Shown here: positions 1-6,607 of the stretch, in pieces
How positions within the stretch are numbered: position 1 is the first letter of the stretch
Layout of the letters: each line of letters begins with the position of its first letter
Assembly (NCBI GenBank): GCA_007123625.1
Contig: SKKS01000330.1
Coordinates: 1 to 11,179 of the forward strand
Direction of reading: 5' to 3'
Length of the DNA: 11,179 nucleotides
From: Paracoccaceae bacterium
GTDB lineage: Bacteria; Pseudomonadota; Alphaproteobacteria; Rhodobacterales; Rhodobacteraceae
Translations under genes and position numbers: made by a program
Notes under the pieces: generated by a model
Seen by the model: only the letters and a program-made list of their open reading frames with translations
Told to the model about the DNA's origin: nothing
The model's database searches: none

Positions 1-1101
1 CAGGTCAACCACCCGTGCCGGGTGGCGCTTGCCGCGCAGCTCGCCGAAAACCTGTGTGCCGGGCGCGCTGAGCGCTGCCGGCAGATAGCCCATGGACATG
101 GGTGCCTCGATGCTGGGGCCATAGGCGCCCGAGGTGACGGCGCCGACGGGCTTGGCCGCCATGTCATCCGCGAAAAGCTGCGTGCCAGCGCGCATCGGTG
201 CGCGGCCTTCGGGGCGCAGGCCCACGCGGCGGCGTTCCGCCCCCGTTTCAAGCTGGCGCAGGATTACATCGGCGCCGGGAAAGCCCCCTTCGCGCGCGCC
301 ACCCCGGCGACGCACTTTCTGGATGGCCCAGCCCAGCGCGGCCTCGACCGGCGTGGTGTCGCGGGTGATGTCATTGCCGTAAAGGCAAAGCCCCGCCTCC
401 AGCCGCAGGCTGTCGCGCGCGCCAAGGCCGATGGGCGCCACCTCGGGGCGGGCCAGCAGAGTGCGCACAAAGCCCCCGGCGCGGGCTTCGGGGAGCGAGA
501 TCTCGAACCCGTCCTCGCCAGTATAGCCCGAGCGCGACACCCAGAGTTCGGCGCCGTCCCAGACATGCGATGCCACGTCCATGAACCGCATCGCGGCCAC
601 GCCGGGCACCAGCGCGTCCAGCACGGTTGCGGCCTGCGGCCCTTGCAGGGCGATCAGCGCTCGGTCTGTCAGCGGTGCGACTGTCACCTCGTCCAGATGC
701 GCGCGCAGATGGGCGATGTCGGCGTCCTTGCATGCGGCATTGACCACCAGAAACAGATGATCGCCGCGGTTGGCCACCATCAGGTCATCCAGAATCCCGC
801 CCCGGTCATCGGTGAACATGGCATAGCGCTGCCGTCCTTCGGCCAGCCCCTGCACATCGACCGGGACCAGCCGTTCCAGCGCTTTGGCCACGCCGTCGCC
901 GCGTAGCATCACCTGTCCCATGTGGCTGACATCGAACAGCCCGGCCTGCGCGCGGGTGTGCAGATGCTCGGCCATCACGCCGGGTTTGTACTGCACCGGC
1001 ATGGCATAGCCTGCGAAGGGGACCATTTTCGCGCCCAGATCCAGATGCAGATCGTGCAGGACCGTGTGTTTCAATTCTCCGGTGTGATCGCCTTCAGCCA
1101 T
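1..1101 (-). CDS. gcvT: Aminomethyltransferase, glycine cleavage system T protein (3' end cut by window)
   Basis: T protein of the cytoplasmic glycine cleavage system. It takes the aminomethyl group carried on the lipoyl arm of GcvH, transfers the methylene to tetrahydrofolate and releases ammonia. The translation starts MAEGDHTGELKHTVLHDLHL and contains the N-terminal family signature (KMVPFAGYAMPVQY, residues 25-38), then FDVSHMGQ (56-63) and GGILDDL (101-107), which carries the conserved catalytic Asp region. ITRDTTPVEAALGW marks the folate-binding half. There are 367 codons before the window ends, close to full family length (about 365-375), so only the extreme C-terminus is missing. The ATG at 1101 has a purine-rich AGGGGG element a few bases upstream. 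It should be the first gene of a gcvT-gcvH-gcvP operon continuing to the left; that is inferred. Expression is expected to be controlled by the glycine riboswitch upstream. Identification is very secure. Confidence 0.96.
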   Translation of the reverse strand, partial: MAEGDHTGELKHTVLHDLHLDLGAKMVPFAGYAMPVQYKPGVMAEHLHTRAQAGLFDVSHMGQVMLRGDGVAKALERLVPVDVQGLAEGRQRYAMFTDDRGGILDDLMVANRGDHLFLVVNAACKDADIAHLRAHLDEVTVAPLTDRALIALQGPQAATVLDALVPGVAAMRFMDVASHVWDGAELWVSRSGYTGEDGFEISLPEARAGGFVRTLLARPEVAPIGLGARDSLRLEAGLCLYGNDITRDTTPVEAALGWAIQKVRRRGGAREGGFPGADVILRQLETGAERRRVGLRPEGRAPMRAGTQLFADDMAAKPVGAVTSGAYGPSIEAPMSMGYLPAALSAPGTQVFGELRGKRHPARVVDL

Positions 1102-1116
1102 GCCGCCCCCTGTCGC

Positions 1117-1167
1117 TGCCGGTCGTCCGGCACTGCCATAGCGGGCCGCGCCCGCCGGTTCAGTGCC
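1117..1167 (-). promoter_or_regulatory. Structured linker (probable expression platform) between glycine riboswitch and gcvT
   Basis: On the minus-strand RNA, GGCACUG (1167-1161) pairs perfectly with CAGUGCC (1135-1129), enclosing a second perfect stem GCGGGC (1155-1150) with GCCCGC (1146-1141). A local hairpin UGCCGG (1132-1127)/CCGGCA (1122-1117) with a 4-nt loop uses four of the same bases (1132-1129), so the local hairpin and the outer stem cannot both form. This is what an expression platform would look like. No U-run follows either structure, which argues against simple Rho-independent termination and leaves translational control or spacing as options. Confidence 0.5.
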
Positions 1168-1169
1168 CC

Positions 1170-1323
1170 CTCTGTCCTGTCGCCTGAGATCGTTATCCCT
1201 TCGGCGGGCGCATGGTGACGCCACTCTCCAGAGTCCTGTTGCCGGATCGGTCCTTTTGCCTGAGAGTTTACCGGGGCGGTTGCTCCTTCGGCCCTGACGG
1301 TGGTGCGCCAGCGTCTCCCGATC
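1170..1323 (-). ncRNA. Tandem glycine riboswitch upstream of gcvT
   Basis: Read on the minus strand, this leader has two consecutive glycine aptamers. Aptamer 1 (1323-1245) is closed by a perfect P1 stem, GATCGG (1323-1318) with CCGATC (1250-1245), and holds the conserved GGGAGA, GCCGAAGGAGCAACC and AAACTCTCAGGCAAAAGGAC blocks. Aptamer 2 (1233-1170) is closed by CTCTG/CAGAG and holds GGAGAG, GCCGAAGGGATAACG and TCTCAGGCGACAGGACAGAG. An 11-nt linker separates them. Glycine-bound tandem riboswitches usually turn the gcv operon on so that excess glycine is degraded. The position, on the gcvT strand 69 nt before its ATG, fits exactly. The on-switch polarity here is inferred, not read from sequence. 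Confidence 0.96.
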
Positions 1324-1334
1324 ACGTCAAATCA

Positions 1335-1364
1335 AGGCTAGCGTATGCAATGGTATCCTGACAA
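1335..1364 (-). promoter_or_regulatory. Candidate sigma-70-like promoter of the gcvT leader
   Basis: On the minus strand, TTGTCA (1364-1359) is followed 18 nt later by TAGCCT (1340-1335). The -35 box is good and the -10 box is weak. Transcription would start near 1328, just ahead of the riboswitch P1 stem at 1323, which is the main reason to propose it. Confidence 0.3.
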
Positions 1365-1421
1365 GGGGTTTCGCGCGGTGTCCTCTTGCCATTTCCGGCG
1401 CGGAGGCACAGGTTTGCCACC

Positions 1422-1985
1422 ATGAGCGATCCCTTCTTCTTCGGCTACGGCAGCCTTGTGAACCGCCGCACCCATACCTACCCTGAGGCGTTTCCGGCGC
1501 GCATCCGGGGCTGGCGGCGGGCATGGCGCTATTCCCGCAGCCACGGGCGGACCTTCCTGACTGCGGTGCCCGCGCCGGATGCGGAAATCGACGGGCTGGT
1601 GGCGGCGGTGCCGGGCGGGGACTGGGCCGCGCTGGACCTGCGCGAGGCTGGCTATGAACGCCACCCCGTGCCCGGTCCGGAACTTGCGCATGCCGCCGCA
1701 CGCGAGCTGGCGGCACAGATTTATGCGATCCCGGCGCGGAACTTCATGGACCGGCTGCATCCCATACGGCTAAGCTACCTGGACGTGGTGGTGCAGGGCT
1801 ATCTGGATGAATTCGGCGAGGACGGTGCCCGAAGCTTTTTTCGGACCACCGACGGATGGGAAACCCCGGTTCTGGACGACCGCGCCGCGCCCACTTATGC
1901 CCGCCATCAACGGCTCAGCGCTGATGAGCGCGCTTTCGTGGACGAACAGCTTCGACAGGTGGGGGCGCGGGGCGTCGTGGAATGA
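1422..1985 (+). CDS. Gamma-glutamylcyclotransferase-like family protein
   Basis: A 187-residue soluble protein beginning MSDPFFFGYGSLVNRRTH. The YGSL loop near the N-terminus (residues 9-12) is the anion/substrate-binding signature of the gamma-glutamylcyclotransferase (GGCT/AIG2-like) fold. LDLREAGYER (71-80) holds Glu75 at the place where the family general-acid/base Glu occurs. Members release 5-oxoproline from gamma-glutamyl amino acids, gamma-glutamylamines or glutathione, and the substrate here cannot be told from sequence. The start is taken at ATG 1422, right before the conserved core. An in-frame TTG at 1386 would add 12 unconserved residues (PFPARRHRFAT region) and is less likely. 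A GGAGG at 1402-1406 is about 15 nt upstream, rather distant. It is divergent from gcvT and convergent with pheT, so it looks monocistronic. Confidence 0.8.
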   Translation: MSDPFFFGYGSLVNRRTHTYPEAFPARIRGWRRAWRYSRSHGRTFLTAVPAPDAEIDGLVAAVPGGDWAALDLREAGYERHPVPGPELAHAAARELAAQIYAIPARNFMDRLHPIRLSYLDVVVQGYLDEFGEDGARSFFRTTDGWETPVLDDRAAPTYARHQRLSADERAFVDEQLRQVGARGVVE

Positions 1986-1990
1986 TCCGG

Positions 1991-2031
1991 CACCCCCGAC
2001 AGGGTGGCCTGCCCATGCGGCACGCATGGGC
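1991..2031. terminator. Hairpins between the convergent cyclotransferase-like gene and pheT
   Basis: A perfect 9-bp inverted repeat, GCCCATGCG (2011-2019) and CGCATGGGC (2023-2031) with a 3-nt loop, lies in the 67-bp gap between two convergent stop codons. A smaller CACCC/GGGTG stem (1991-1995 with 2002-2006) precedes it. Neither strand has a T-run after the stem, so this is a probable bidirectional transcript-end structure rather than a textbook intrinsic terminator. Confidence 0.5.
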
Positions 2032-2052
2032 GCTTACCCCTACCGTCAAAGC

Positions 2053-4470
2053 TCAGCCCCGCAGTGTGCCGCCTGTTGCCTTGGTCACCTTTTGCACGAT
2101 CCTGGCGCCGACAGCCTCGATCTCGGCTTCGGTCAGGGTGCGTTCCCTGGGCTGCAGCCGCACGGTGATGGCCAGCGACTTGCGCCCGGTGCCCATCTGC
2201 GCCTCGGCCTGCGGGCCGGTGAACTCGTCAAAGACCTGCACCGTGTCGATCAGCGCCTTGTCGGCCCCGGCGGCGGCGTTGATGACCGCTGCCGCCTCGA
2301 TCCCGGTGTCCAGCACAAAGGCGAAATCGCGCTCGACGGCCTGCAAGGCGCTGGCCTGCAGCGCAGGACGCGCGATCACGCGTTTGCGCGGCTGAGGAGC
2401 ATTCTCGATCCAGACGCTGAACGCCACCGCAGGGCCCTTCACGTCCAGCGCGCGCAGCACCTTCGGGTGCACTTCGCCGAACACGGCAAGGCCCAGCTTC
2501 GGCCCCAGCCCGATTCGCCCGGCGCGCCCGGGGTGGAACCAGCCCGGCACATCGCGACTGATCTGCACCTTCTCGGGGGCGCCGATGGCGGCCAACACGG
2601 CTTCGGCATCGGCGCGCGCGTCGAACACATCGACCGTGCGGCGGCTGCCATGGGGGTCGCGCGCGTGCGCCGAGCCGACCAGCAGCCCGGTGGCGTGGAT
2701 CGCCTGATCGCCGGGTTCACCGCCCGAGAACACCGGCCCGACTTCGAACAGTGCCAGATCCATCGCGCCCCGCGCCTGATTGCGCGCCGCGGCCTGCAAC
2801 AGGCCTGGCAGCAGGTCCGGGCGCATGTGGCTCATCTCGGACGATATGGGGTTCTCCAGCCGCACCGCGTCATCGCCGCCGCCGAACAGCGCCGCCGAAG
2901 GCCCGTCAATGAAGCTGTAGGTCACGCATTCGTTGTAGCCAAGGCCCGCCAGATGCCGTCGGGCGGCGCGTTCGCGCATCTGCAGCGGCGTCAGGATCGG
3001 GCGCGGCACGCCGGGTGCCGGACGCGGCAGCGGCACCCCTTCCAGCCGCGAAAGCGACGCCACACGCGCGATTTCCTCGACCAGATCGGCCGCGCCCAGG
3101 ACATCGGGGCGCCAGCTTGGCGGGAATGCCTGATCGGCTTCGAGCCTGAAGCCAAGCGCCTCCAATGTGGCGCGCTGCTCGGTCGGCGCGATGTCCATGC
3201 CCACCAGCCGCAGCACCGCGCCCGGATCGAAGGGATAGCTGCGCGCGGTGTCCGGCACCGCGCCGTCCATGACCACGGCCGACGCCGCGCCGCCGCACAG
3301 CTCCAGGATCATGCGCGTCGCCAGTTCCAGCCCCGGCAGGGTGAATTCCGGATCGACGCCGCGTTCGAACCGGTAGCGCGCGTCCGAATTGACCTTCAGC
3401 GCACGCCCCGTGGCGGCCACGGTGATGGGGTCCCAATATGCCGATTCCAGAAACACATCGACTGTGTCCTCGGTGCAGCCGCTGGGTTCGCCTCCCATGA
3501 TGCCGGCAATGCTTTCGGGGCCGGTGTCGTCCGAGATCACCATCTGGCCCGGGATCAGCGCATAGGTGCGCCCGTCCAGCGCCAGCAACTCCTCGCCGCC
3601 CTTTGCAGGGTGGATGCGCAGGTTGCCCTTCACCTTGGCCGCGTCGAAGGCATGGAGCGGACGGTTCAGGTCGACGGTGAAGAAGTTGGTGATATCCACC
3701 AGCGCCGAGATGGGGCGTAGGCCGATGGCGCGCAACCGCTTCTGCAGCCAGTCGGGCGACGGACCGTTCCTGACCCCGCGGATCACCCGCCCGGCAAACA
3801 GTGGGCAGCCCTTTTCCTTGACCGACGGGTCGATGATCACGCCGATGGGGCAGTCAAAGGTTCCGGGCACCGGGTCAATCGTCAACGGCTTCAGCCGCCC
3901 CAGCCCGCGCGCGGCCAGATCGCGCGCGATCCCGCGCACGCCCAGCGCATCGGGACGGTTGGGGGTAATCTTGACATAGATCATCGGATCATTGAGGCCC
4001 GCATAATCGATATATCGCACACCCAGCGGCGCATCCTCGGGCAGGTCAATGATACCTTCGTGGTCGTCCGACAGCATGAGCTCACGCTCGGAGCACAGCA
4101 TGCCATTGCTTTCCTGGCCGCGGATCACGCCCGGTTTCAGGTCCACCCCGGTGCCGGGCACATGGGTGCCCACGGGCGCGAACACGCCGCGCATGCCGGT
4201 GCGCGCGTTGGGCGCGCCGCAAACGACCTGCACCTCGGTCGGGGGCGCATCGGGGCCGTCGCGCACTTCGACCCGGCACAGGCGCAGCCGGTCGGCATCG
4301 GGGTGTTGAACGGCCTCGATCACGCGGGCAATGCGAAATGCGCCGAGGGTGGCGGCAGGATCGCTGACCTCCTCGACCTCGAGTCCCAGATCGGTCAGCG
4401 CGTCCAGGATCGCGTCCAGCGTGGCCTCGGTTTCCAGATGATCCTTCAGCCAGGACAGGGTGAATTTCAT
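2053..4470 (-). CDS. pheT: Phenylalanine-tRNA ligase beta subunit
   Basis: Beta chain of the alpha2-beta2 phenylalanyl-tRNA synthetase, which charges tRNA-Phe in the cytoplasm. The alpha chain (PheS) holds the aminoacylation site; the beta chain supplies tRNA binding and editing of misacylated Tyr-tRNA. It has 805 residues, the normal full length. Domains in order: N-terminal helix (MKFTLSWLKDHLETEATLD), the EMAP/OB tRNA-binding domain (about 40-150, with HPDADRLRLCRV and VVCGAPNAR), the B3/B4 editing domain (about 210-385, with LVDITNFFTVDLNRPLHAFD), B5 (about 410-477), the catalytic-like core (about 485-690) and the C-terminal FDX-ACB anticodon-binding domain (about 711-804, from RDFAFVLD to the end). 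AAGGAAG sits about 6 nt before the ATG. It lies 32 bp downstream of the DUF1013 gene on the same strand and is probably co-transcribed with it. No pheS is present in the window. Confidence 0.97.
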   Translation of the reverse strand: MKFTLSWLKDHLETEATLDAILDALTDLGLEVEEVSDPAATLGAFRIARVIEAVQHPDADRLRLCRVEVRDGPDAPPTEVQVVCGAPNARTGMRGVFAPVGTHVPGTGVDLKPGVIRGQESNGMLCSERELMLSDDHEGIIDLPEDAPLGVRYIDYAGLNDPMIYVKITPNRPDALGVRGIARDLAARGLGRLKPLTIDPVPGTFDCPIGVIIDPSVKEKGCPLFAGRVIRGVRNGPSPDWLQKRLRAIGLRPISALVDITNFFTVDLNRPLHAFDAAKVKGNLRIHPAKGGEELLALDGRTYALIPGQMVISDDTGPESIAGIMGGEPSGCTEDTVDVFLESAYWDPITVAATGRALKVNSDARYRFERGVDPEFTLPGLELATRMILELCGGAASAVVMDGAVPDTARSYPFDPGAVLRLVGMDIAPTEQRATLEALGFRLEADQAFPPSWRPDVLGAADLVEEIARVASLSRLEGVPLPRPAPGVPRPILTPLQMRERAARRHLAGLGYNECVTYSFIDGPSAALFGGGDDAVRLENPISSEMSHMRPDLLPGLLQAAARNQARGAMDLALFEVGPVFSGGEPGDQAIHATGLLVGSAHARDPHGSRRTVDVFDARADAEAVLAAIGAPEKVQISRDVPGWFHPGRAGRIGLGPKLGLAVFGEVHPKVLRALDVKGPAVAFSVWIENAPQPRKRVIARPALQASALQAVERDFAFVLDTGIEAAAVINAAAGADKALIDTVQVFDEFTGPQAEAQMGTGRKSLAITVRLQPRERTLTEAEIEAVGARIVQKVTKATGGTLRG

Positions 4471-4502
4471 GCGTGTCTTCCTTGGTTGGCCCTGCGTGGC
4501 GC

Positions 4503-5279
4503 TTAGCGGCGGTCGCGTTTGTCCTCGTCTTCGTCGTCTTCATCGTCGCTGTCGGGCAGGTTGAAGAAGCTCTCGGCGTCCGAGTAATCGGCGGCTGAGC
4601 GTTTTTCTTCTTCCTCTTCGACCGGCTTGCTGAGGGTGAAATTCTCCAGCCCGGCAATTGCCGAGGGCAGGCGTGGCTCGGCGGTCATTTCCAGCGACTG
4701 TTCGGTCGAGACCAGCTTGCGGCGTTCGTCGTCGGACATCACTTCGCCTTCGGAGGCCTTCTTGCGCGCGGCTTTCTGGACCTCGGCGTCCAGCTCGGAC
4801 TGGCGGCACAGGCCCAGCGCCACCGGGTCGATGGGCTGGATGTTGCCGATGTTCCAGTGCGTGCGCTCGCGGATCGCCTGGATGGTCGTGTTGGTGGTGC
4901 CCACTAGCTTGCGGATCTGCGCGTCGGCCAGTTCGGGGTGGAACTTGACCAGCCACAGGATCGACGCGGGGCGGTCCTGGCGCTTGCTCAGCGGGGTGTA
5001 GCGCGGGCCACGGCGCTTTTCCTCGCCCACGGCGGCGGGGTTGAACTTGAGCTTGAGTTTGCGCGCGGGGTCGCTTTCGGCGCGCTTGATCTCGACCTCG
5101 TCCAGCTGGTTGTTGGCCACCGGGTCGAAGCCCTTGACGCCGGTCGCGACATCGCCGTCGGCGATGCCCTGCACCTCGAGTTCGTGCAACCCGCAGAAAT
5201 CGGCGATCTGCTTGAAGCTCAGCGTGGTATTGTCCACCAGCCAGACGGCGGTTGCCTTGGGCATCAGCGGTTTCGTCAT
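4503..5279 (-). CDS. trcR: DUF1013 family protein, TrcR-like cell-cycle transcription factor
   Basis: A 258-residue protein matching the alphaproteobacterial DUF1013 family. The Caulobacter member TrcR is known to associate with RNA polymerase and to affect cell-cycle transcription. The N-terminal part (about 8-45, ATAVWLVDNTTLSFKQIADF) and the middle (about 105-150, with LWLVKFHPELADAQIRKLVG) both look like helix-turn-helix units, the second ending in ERTHWNIGNIQPIDPVALGLC. The tail is low-complexity and very acidic (Glu run near 221-225, Asp/Glu-rich 243-253), ending KRDRR. The ATG at 5279 has AGGAG 7 nt upstream, so the start is well supported. It precedes pheT by 32 bp and is divergent from the RNase T2 gene. 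Family membership is clear; a TrcR-like function is transferred by homology. Confidence 0.87.
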   Translation of the reverse strand: MTKPLMPKATAVWLVDNTTLSFKQIADFCGLHELEVQGIADGDVATGVKGFDPVANNQLDEVEIKRAESDPARKLKLKFNPAAVGEEKRRGPRYTPLSKRQDRPASILWLVKFHPELADAQIRKLVGTTNTTIQAIRERTHWNIGNIQPIDPVALGLCRQSELDAEVQKAARKKASEGEVMSDDERRKLVSTEQSLEMTAEPRLPSAIAGLENFTLSKPVEEEEEKRSAADYSDAESFFNLPDSDDEDDEDEDKRDRR

Positions 5280-5391
5280 CGGATCGGCTCCTGCTCTGAC
5301 GGGGCCCGGATCACGGGCGCGTGCATATCTGTTTCCGCCGGGAAAACGGCTGCGGGGGACCCGCCTGTCCTCGCTTTCGGGGAATGGGCGG

Positions 5392-5398
5392 GTTATAC
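5392..5398. promoter_or_regulatory. Overlapping -10-like boxes in the trcR / RNase T2 divergent region
   Basis: The only AT-rich spot near the RNase T2 end of the 147-bp divergent gap reads TTATAC on the plus strand (5393-5398) and TATAAC on the minus strand (5397-5392). Either could be a -10 box. The plus reading would give a leader of roughly 20 nt before the RNase T2 ATG; the minus reading would give about 105 nt before trcR. No convincing -35 box is visible on either strand. Confidence 0.25.
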
Positions 5399-5426
5399 GC
5401 GCTCAGGGGACGAAGGAAAAGCGAAA

Positions 5427-6047
5427 ATGCGTGCGCTTGCGGTGGTGGTTCTGGTGCTTGCCTGGGGCGCGACGGCAGCGCGAGCACAGGGCTTCGACTA
5501 TTTCGTTCTGGCGATCAGCTGGACGCCTGCCTGGTGCGAACGCGACGGCGATGCCCGCGACGCGCCCACCTGCGCGCCCGGCGCCGGGGTCGGCTGGGGG
5601 GTGCACGGGCTCTGGCCGCAGCACGACGACGGCACCTGGCCCGAGTTCTGCGCAACGCCGGAACGCAATCCGTCGCGCGCGCAGACCGCCGAACAGGCGG
5701 ATCTGTTCGGCTCGGGCGGGTCGGCATGGCATCAATGGAACAAGCACGGGCGCTGCAGCGGATTGAGCGCGGCTGCGTACTACGCCCTGACCCGCGACGC
5801 TGCAGGCGCGCTGGACCTGCCGCCGCTGGAGGCCCCCGGCAGGCTTGCGCCGGGCGCCCTGCGCGCTGCCATCCTGGACCGCAACCCGGATTTTGCTGCC
5901 GGGTCCGTGGTGATCACTTGTTCATCGGGCATGCTGGGTGAAGTGCGGGTGTGCCTGGCGCCTGACCTTTTGCCCCGCGCGTGCGATGCCGGGCTTGCTG
6001 CGCGTGGGTGCCGGGCTGCCAGCATTCGCATTCCCGCGCCGCGCTGA
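5427..6047 (+). CDS. Secreted ribonuclease T2 family protein
   Basis: A 206-residue RNase T2 family protein, probably periplasmic. Residues 1-20 form a signal peptide (MRALAVVVLVLAWGATAARA), likely cleaved before QGFDYFVLAISW. CAS I is WGVHGLWPQ (57-65, catalytic His60). CAS II is WHQWNKHGRC (101-110, Lys106 and His107). Eight cysteines (37, 49, 75, 110, 165, 176, 186, 195) suit a disulfide-bonded periplasmic fold. Family enzymes cleave single-stranded RNA through 2',3'-cyclic phosphates. The residue two before the CAS II Trp-x-Lys-His stretch is usually Glu and is Gln103 here, so activity may be altered. AAGGA (5413-5417) lies about 9 nt before ATG 5427. The frame is open upstream to 4938, but that part overlaps trcR and would bury the signal peptide, so it is not used. 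It is monocistronic. Confidence 0.9.
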   Translation: MRALAVVVLVLAWGATAARAQGFDYFVLAISWTPAWCERDGDARDAPTCAPGAGVGWGVHGLWPQHDDGTWPEFCATPERNPSRAQTAEQADLFGSGGSAWHQWNKHGRCSGLSAAAYYALTRDAAGALDLPPLEAPGRLAPGALRAAILDRNPDFAAGSVVITCSSGMLGEVRVCLAPDLLPRACDAGLAARGCRAASIRIPAPR

Positions 6048-6087
6048 GCGCAGTCACAAGACGCGTTGACCGTTCCGCGAAACGATA

Positions 6088-6108
6088 AAGGGGGGCGGTG
6101 CCCCCCTT
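6088..6108. terminator. Strong bidirectional hairpin terminator between RNase T2 and HU genes
   Basis: A perfect 9-bp stem AAGGGGGGC (6088-6096) / GCCCCCCTT (6100-6108) with a 3-nt loop lies in the 123-bp gap between two convergent genes. Read from the HU side, the stem is followed by a T-rich stretch (TTATCGTTT), fitting an intrinsic terminator. Read from the RNase side the tail is weaker (GAAGG). Confidence 0.72.
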
Positions 6109-6170
6109 GAAGGCGTCTGCGCGCCAGATTCTGGGCCAAAGGGCCTGCTGCAGCGCGCGCGATGCGCGGA

Positions 6171-6461
6171 TCAGCCGTTGACGCTGTCCTTGAGCGCCTT
6201 GGCGAAAGTCATCTTGACCGCGCGGTCAGCGGGCTTGGTCATGGTCTCGCCGGTGGCAGGGTTGCGCACCTGGCGTTCGGGGCGCGCGCGGCAGGCGATC
6301 TTGCCGACGCCGGGCAGGGTGACGGCGCCGCCGCCCGAAACTTCCTGCGTCACAAGCTCGGTCAGTGCATCGAGTGCCGTGGCTGCGGTCTTCTTGTCGC
6401 TGCCCATGCGCTCGGCAAGTGCGGCGACAAGCTGGGTCTTGGTCATCGGTTTTGCAATCAT
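6171..6461 (-). CDS. hup: HU family (DNABII) DNA-binding protein
   Basis: A 96-residue nucleoid-associated protein that binds and bends DNA as a dimer. The helical N-terminal half (MTKTQLVAALAERMGSDKKT onward) carries the dimerisation core. GGGAVTLPGVGKI (43-55) leads into the beta-arm (about 57-74), with RNPATGE (66-72), whose Pro intercalates in DNA. The usual G before RNP is V here (QVRNP), a form I associate with Rhodobacterales HU-like proteins. The start is set at ATG 6461 because AGGAG sits 6 nt upstream. A longer reading from 6518 adds 19 residues before the conserved core and has no support; ATG 6446 is a less likely inner alternative. An IHF subunit is possible in principle, but the arm sequence favours HU. 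The gene is single, downstream of amn by 146 bp, with its own candidate promoter. Confidence 0.93.
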   Translation of the reverse strand: MIAKPMTKTQLVAALAERMGSDKKTAATALDALTELVTQEVSGGGAVTLPGVGKIACRARPERQVRNPATGETMTKPADRAVKMTFAKALKDSVNG

Positions 6462-6516
6462 CTGTCTCTCCTGCGTTGTCCGCGCCTGTTCCCCCGGCGC
6501 AGTGGTTGCGCGGCGC

Positions 6517-6545
6517 ATCTAGCCCCAAGTCCGCGGGTGGCACAA
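6517..6545 (-). promoter_or_regulatory. Candidate promoter of the HU gene
   Basis: On the minus strand, TTGTGC (6545-6540) and CTAGAT (6522-6517) are separated by exactly 17 nt. Transcription would start near 6510, giving a leader of about 50 nt that contains the AGGAG ribosome binding site. It lies in the amn-HU gap, so HU need not depend on amn transcription. Confidence 0.4.
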
Positions 6546-6607
6546 TGACTGACTGCAGGAAAACGCGCCGGTTCGGGGCAGAAACGGCAGAAATCCGCAA
6601 CCAATGC

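Noticed and set aside
22..906. A 294-codon open frame on the plus strand opposite gcvT
   Set aside because: It is a shadow of gcvT, which is recognisable residue by residue on the minus strand.
1071..1325. An 84-codon minus-strand open frame over the gcvT leader
   Set aside because: It coincides with the glycine riboswitch, whose conserved blocks explain the sequence as RNA rather than protein.
1807..3720. A 637-codon open frame on the plus strand across pheT
   Set aside because: It is antisense to a full-length, clearly conserved pheT. Its translation is rich in Arg, His, Gln and Ala with no family resemblance, as expected opposite a GC-rich gene with G/C third positions.
4938..5426. N-terminal extension of the RNase T2 frame
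   Set aside because: It overlaps trcR on the opposite strand and would place the signal peptide about 163 residues inside the protein. ATG 5427 has a ribosome binding site.
6546..6607. Possible intrinsic terminator after amn
   Set aside because: The only pairing (GCCG/CGGC around a long loop followed by TTTT) is four base pairs, too weak to call.
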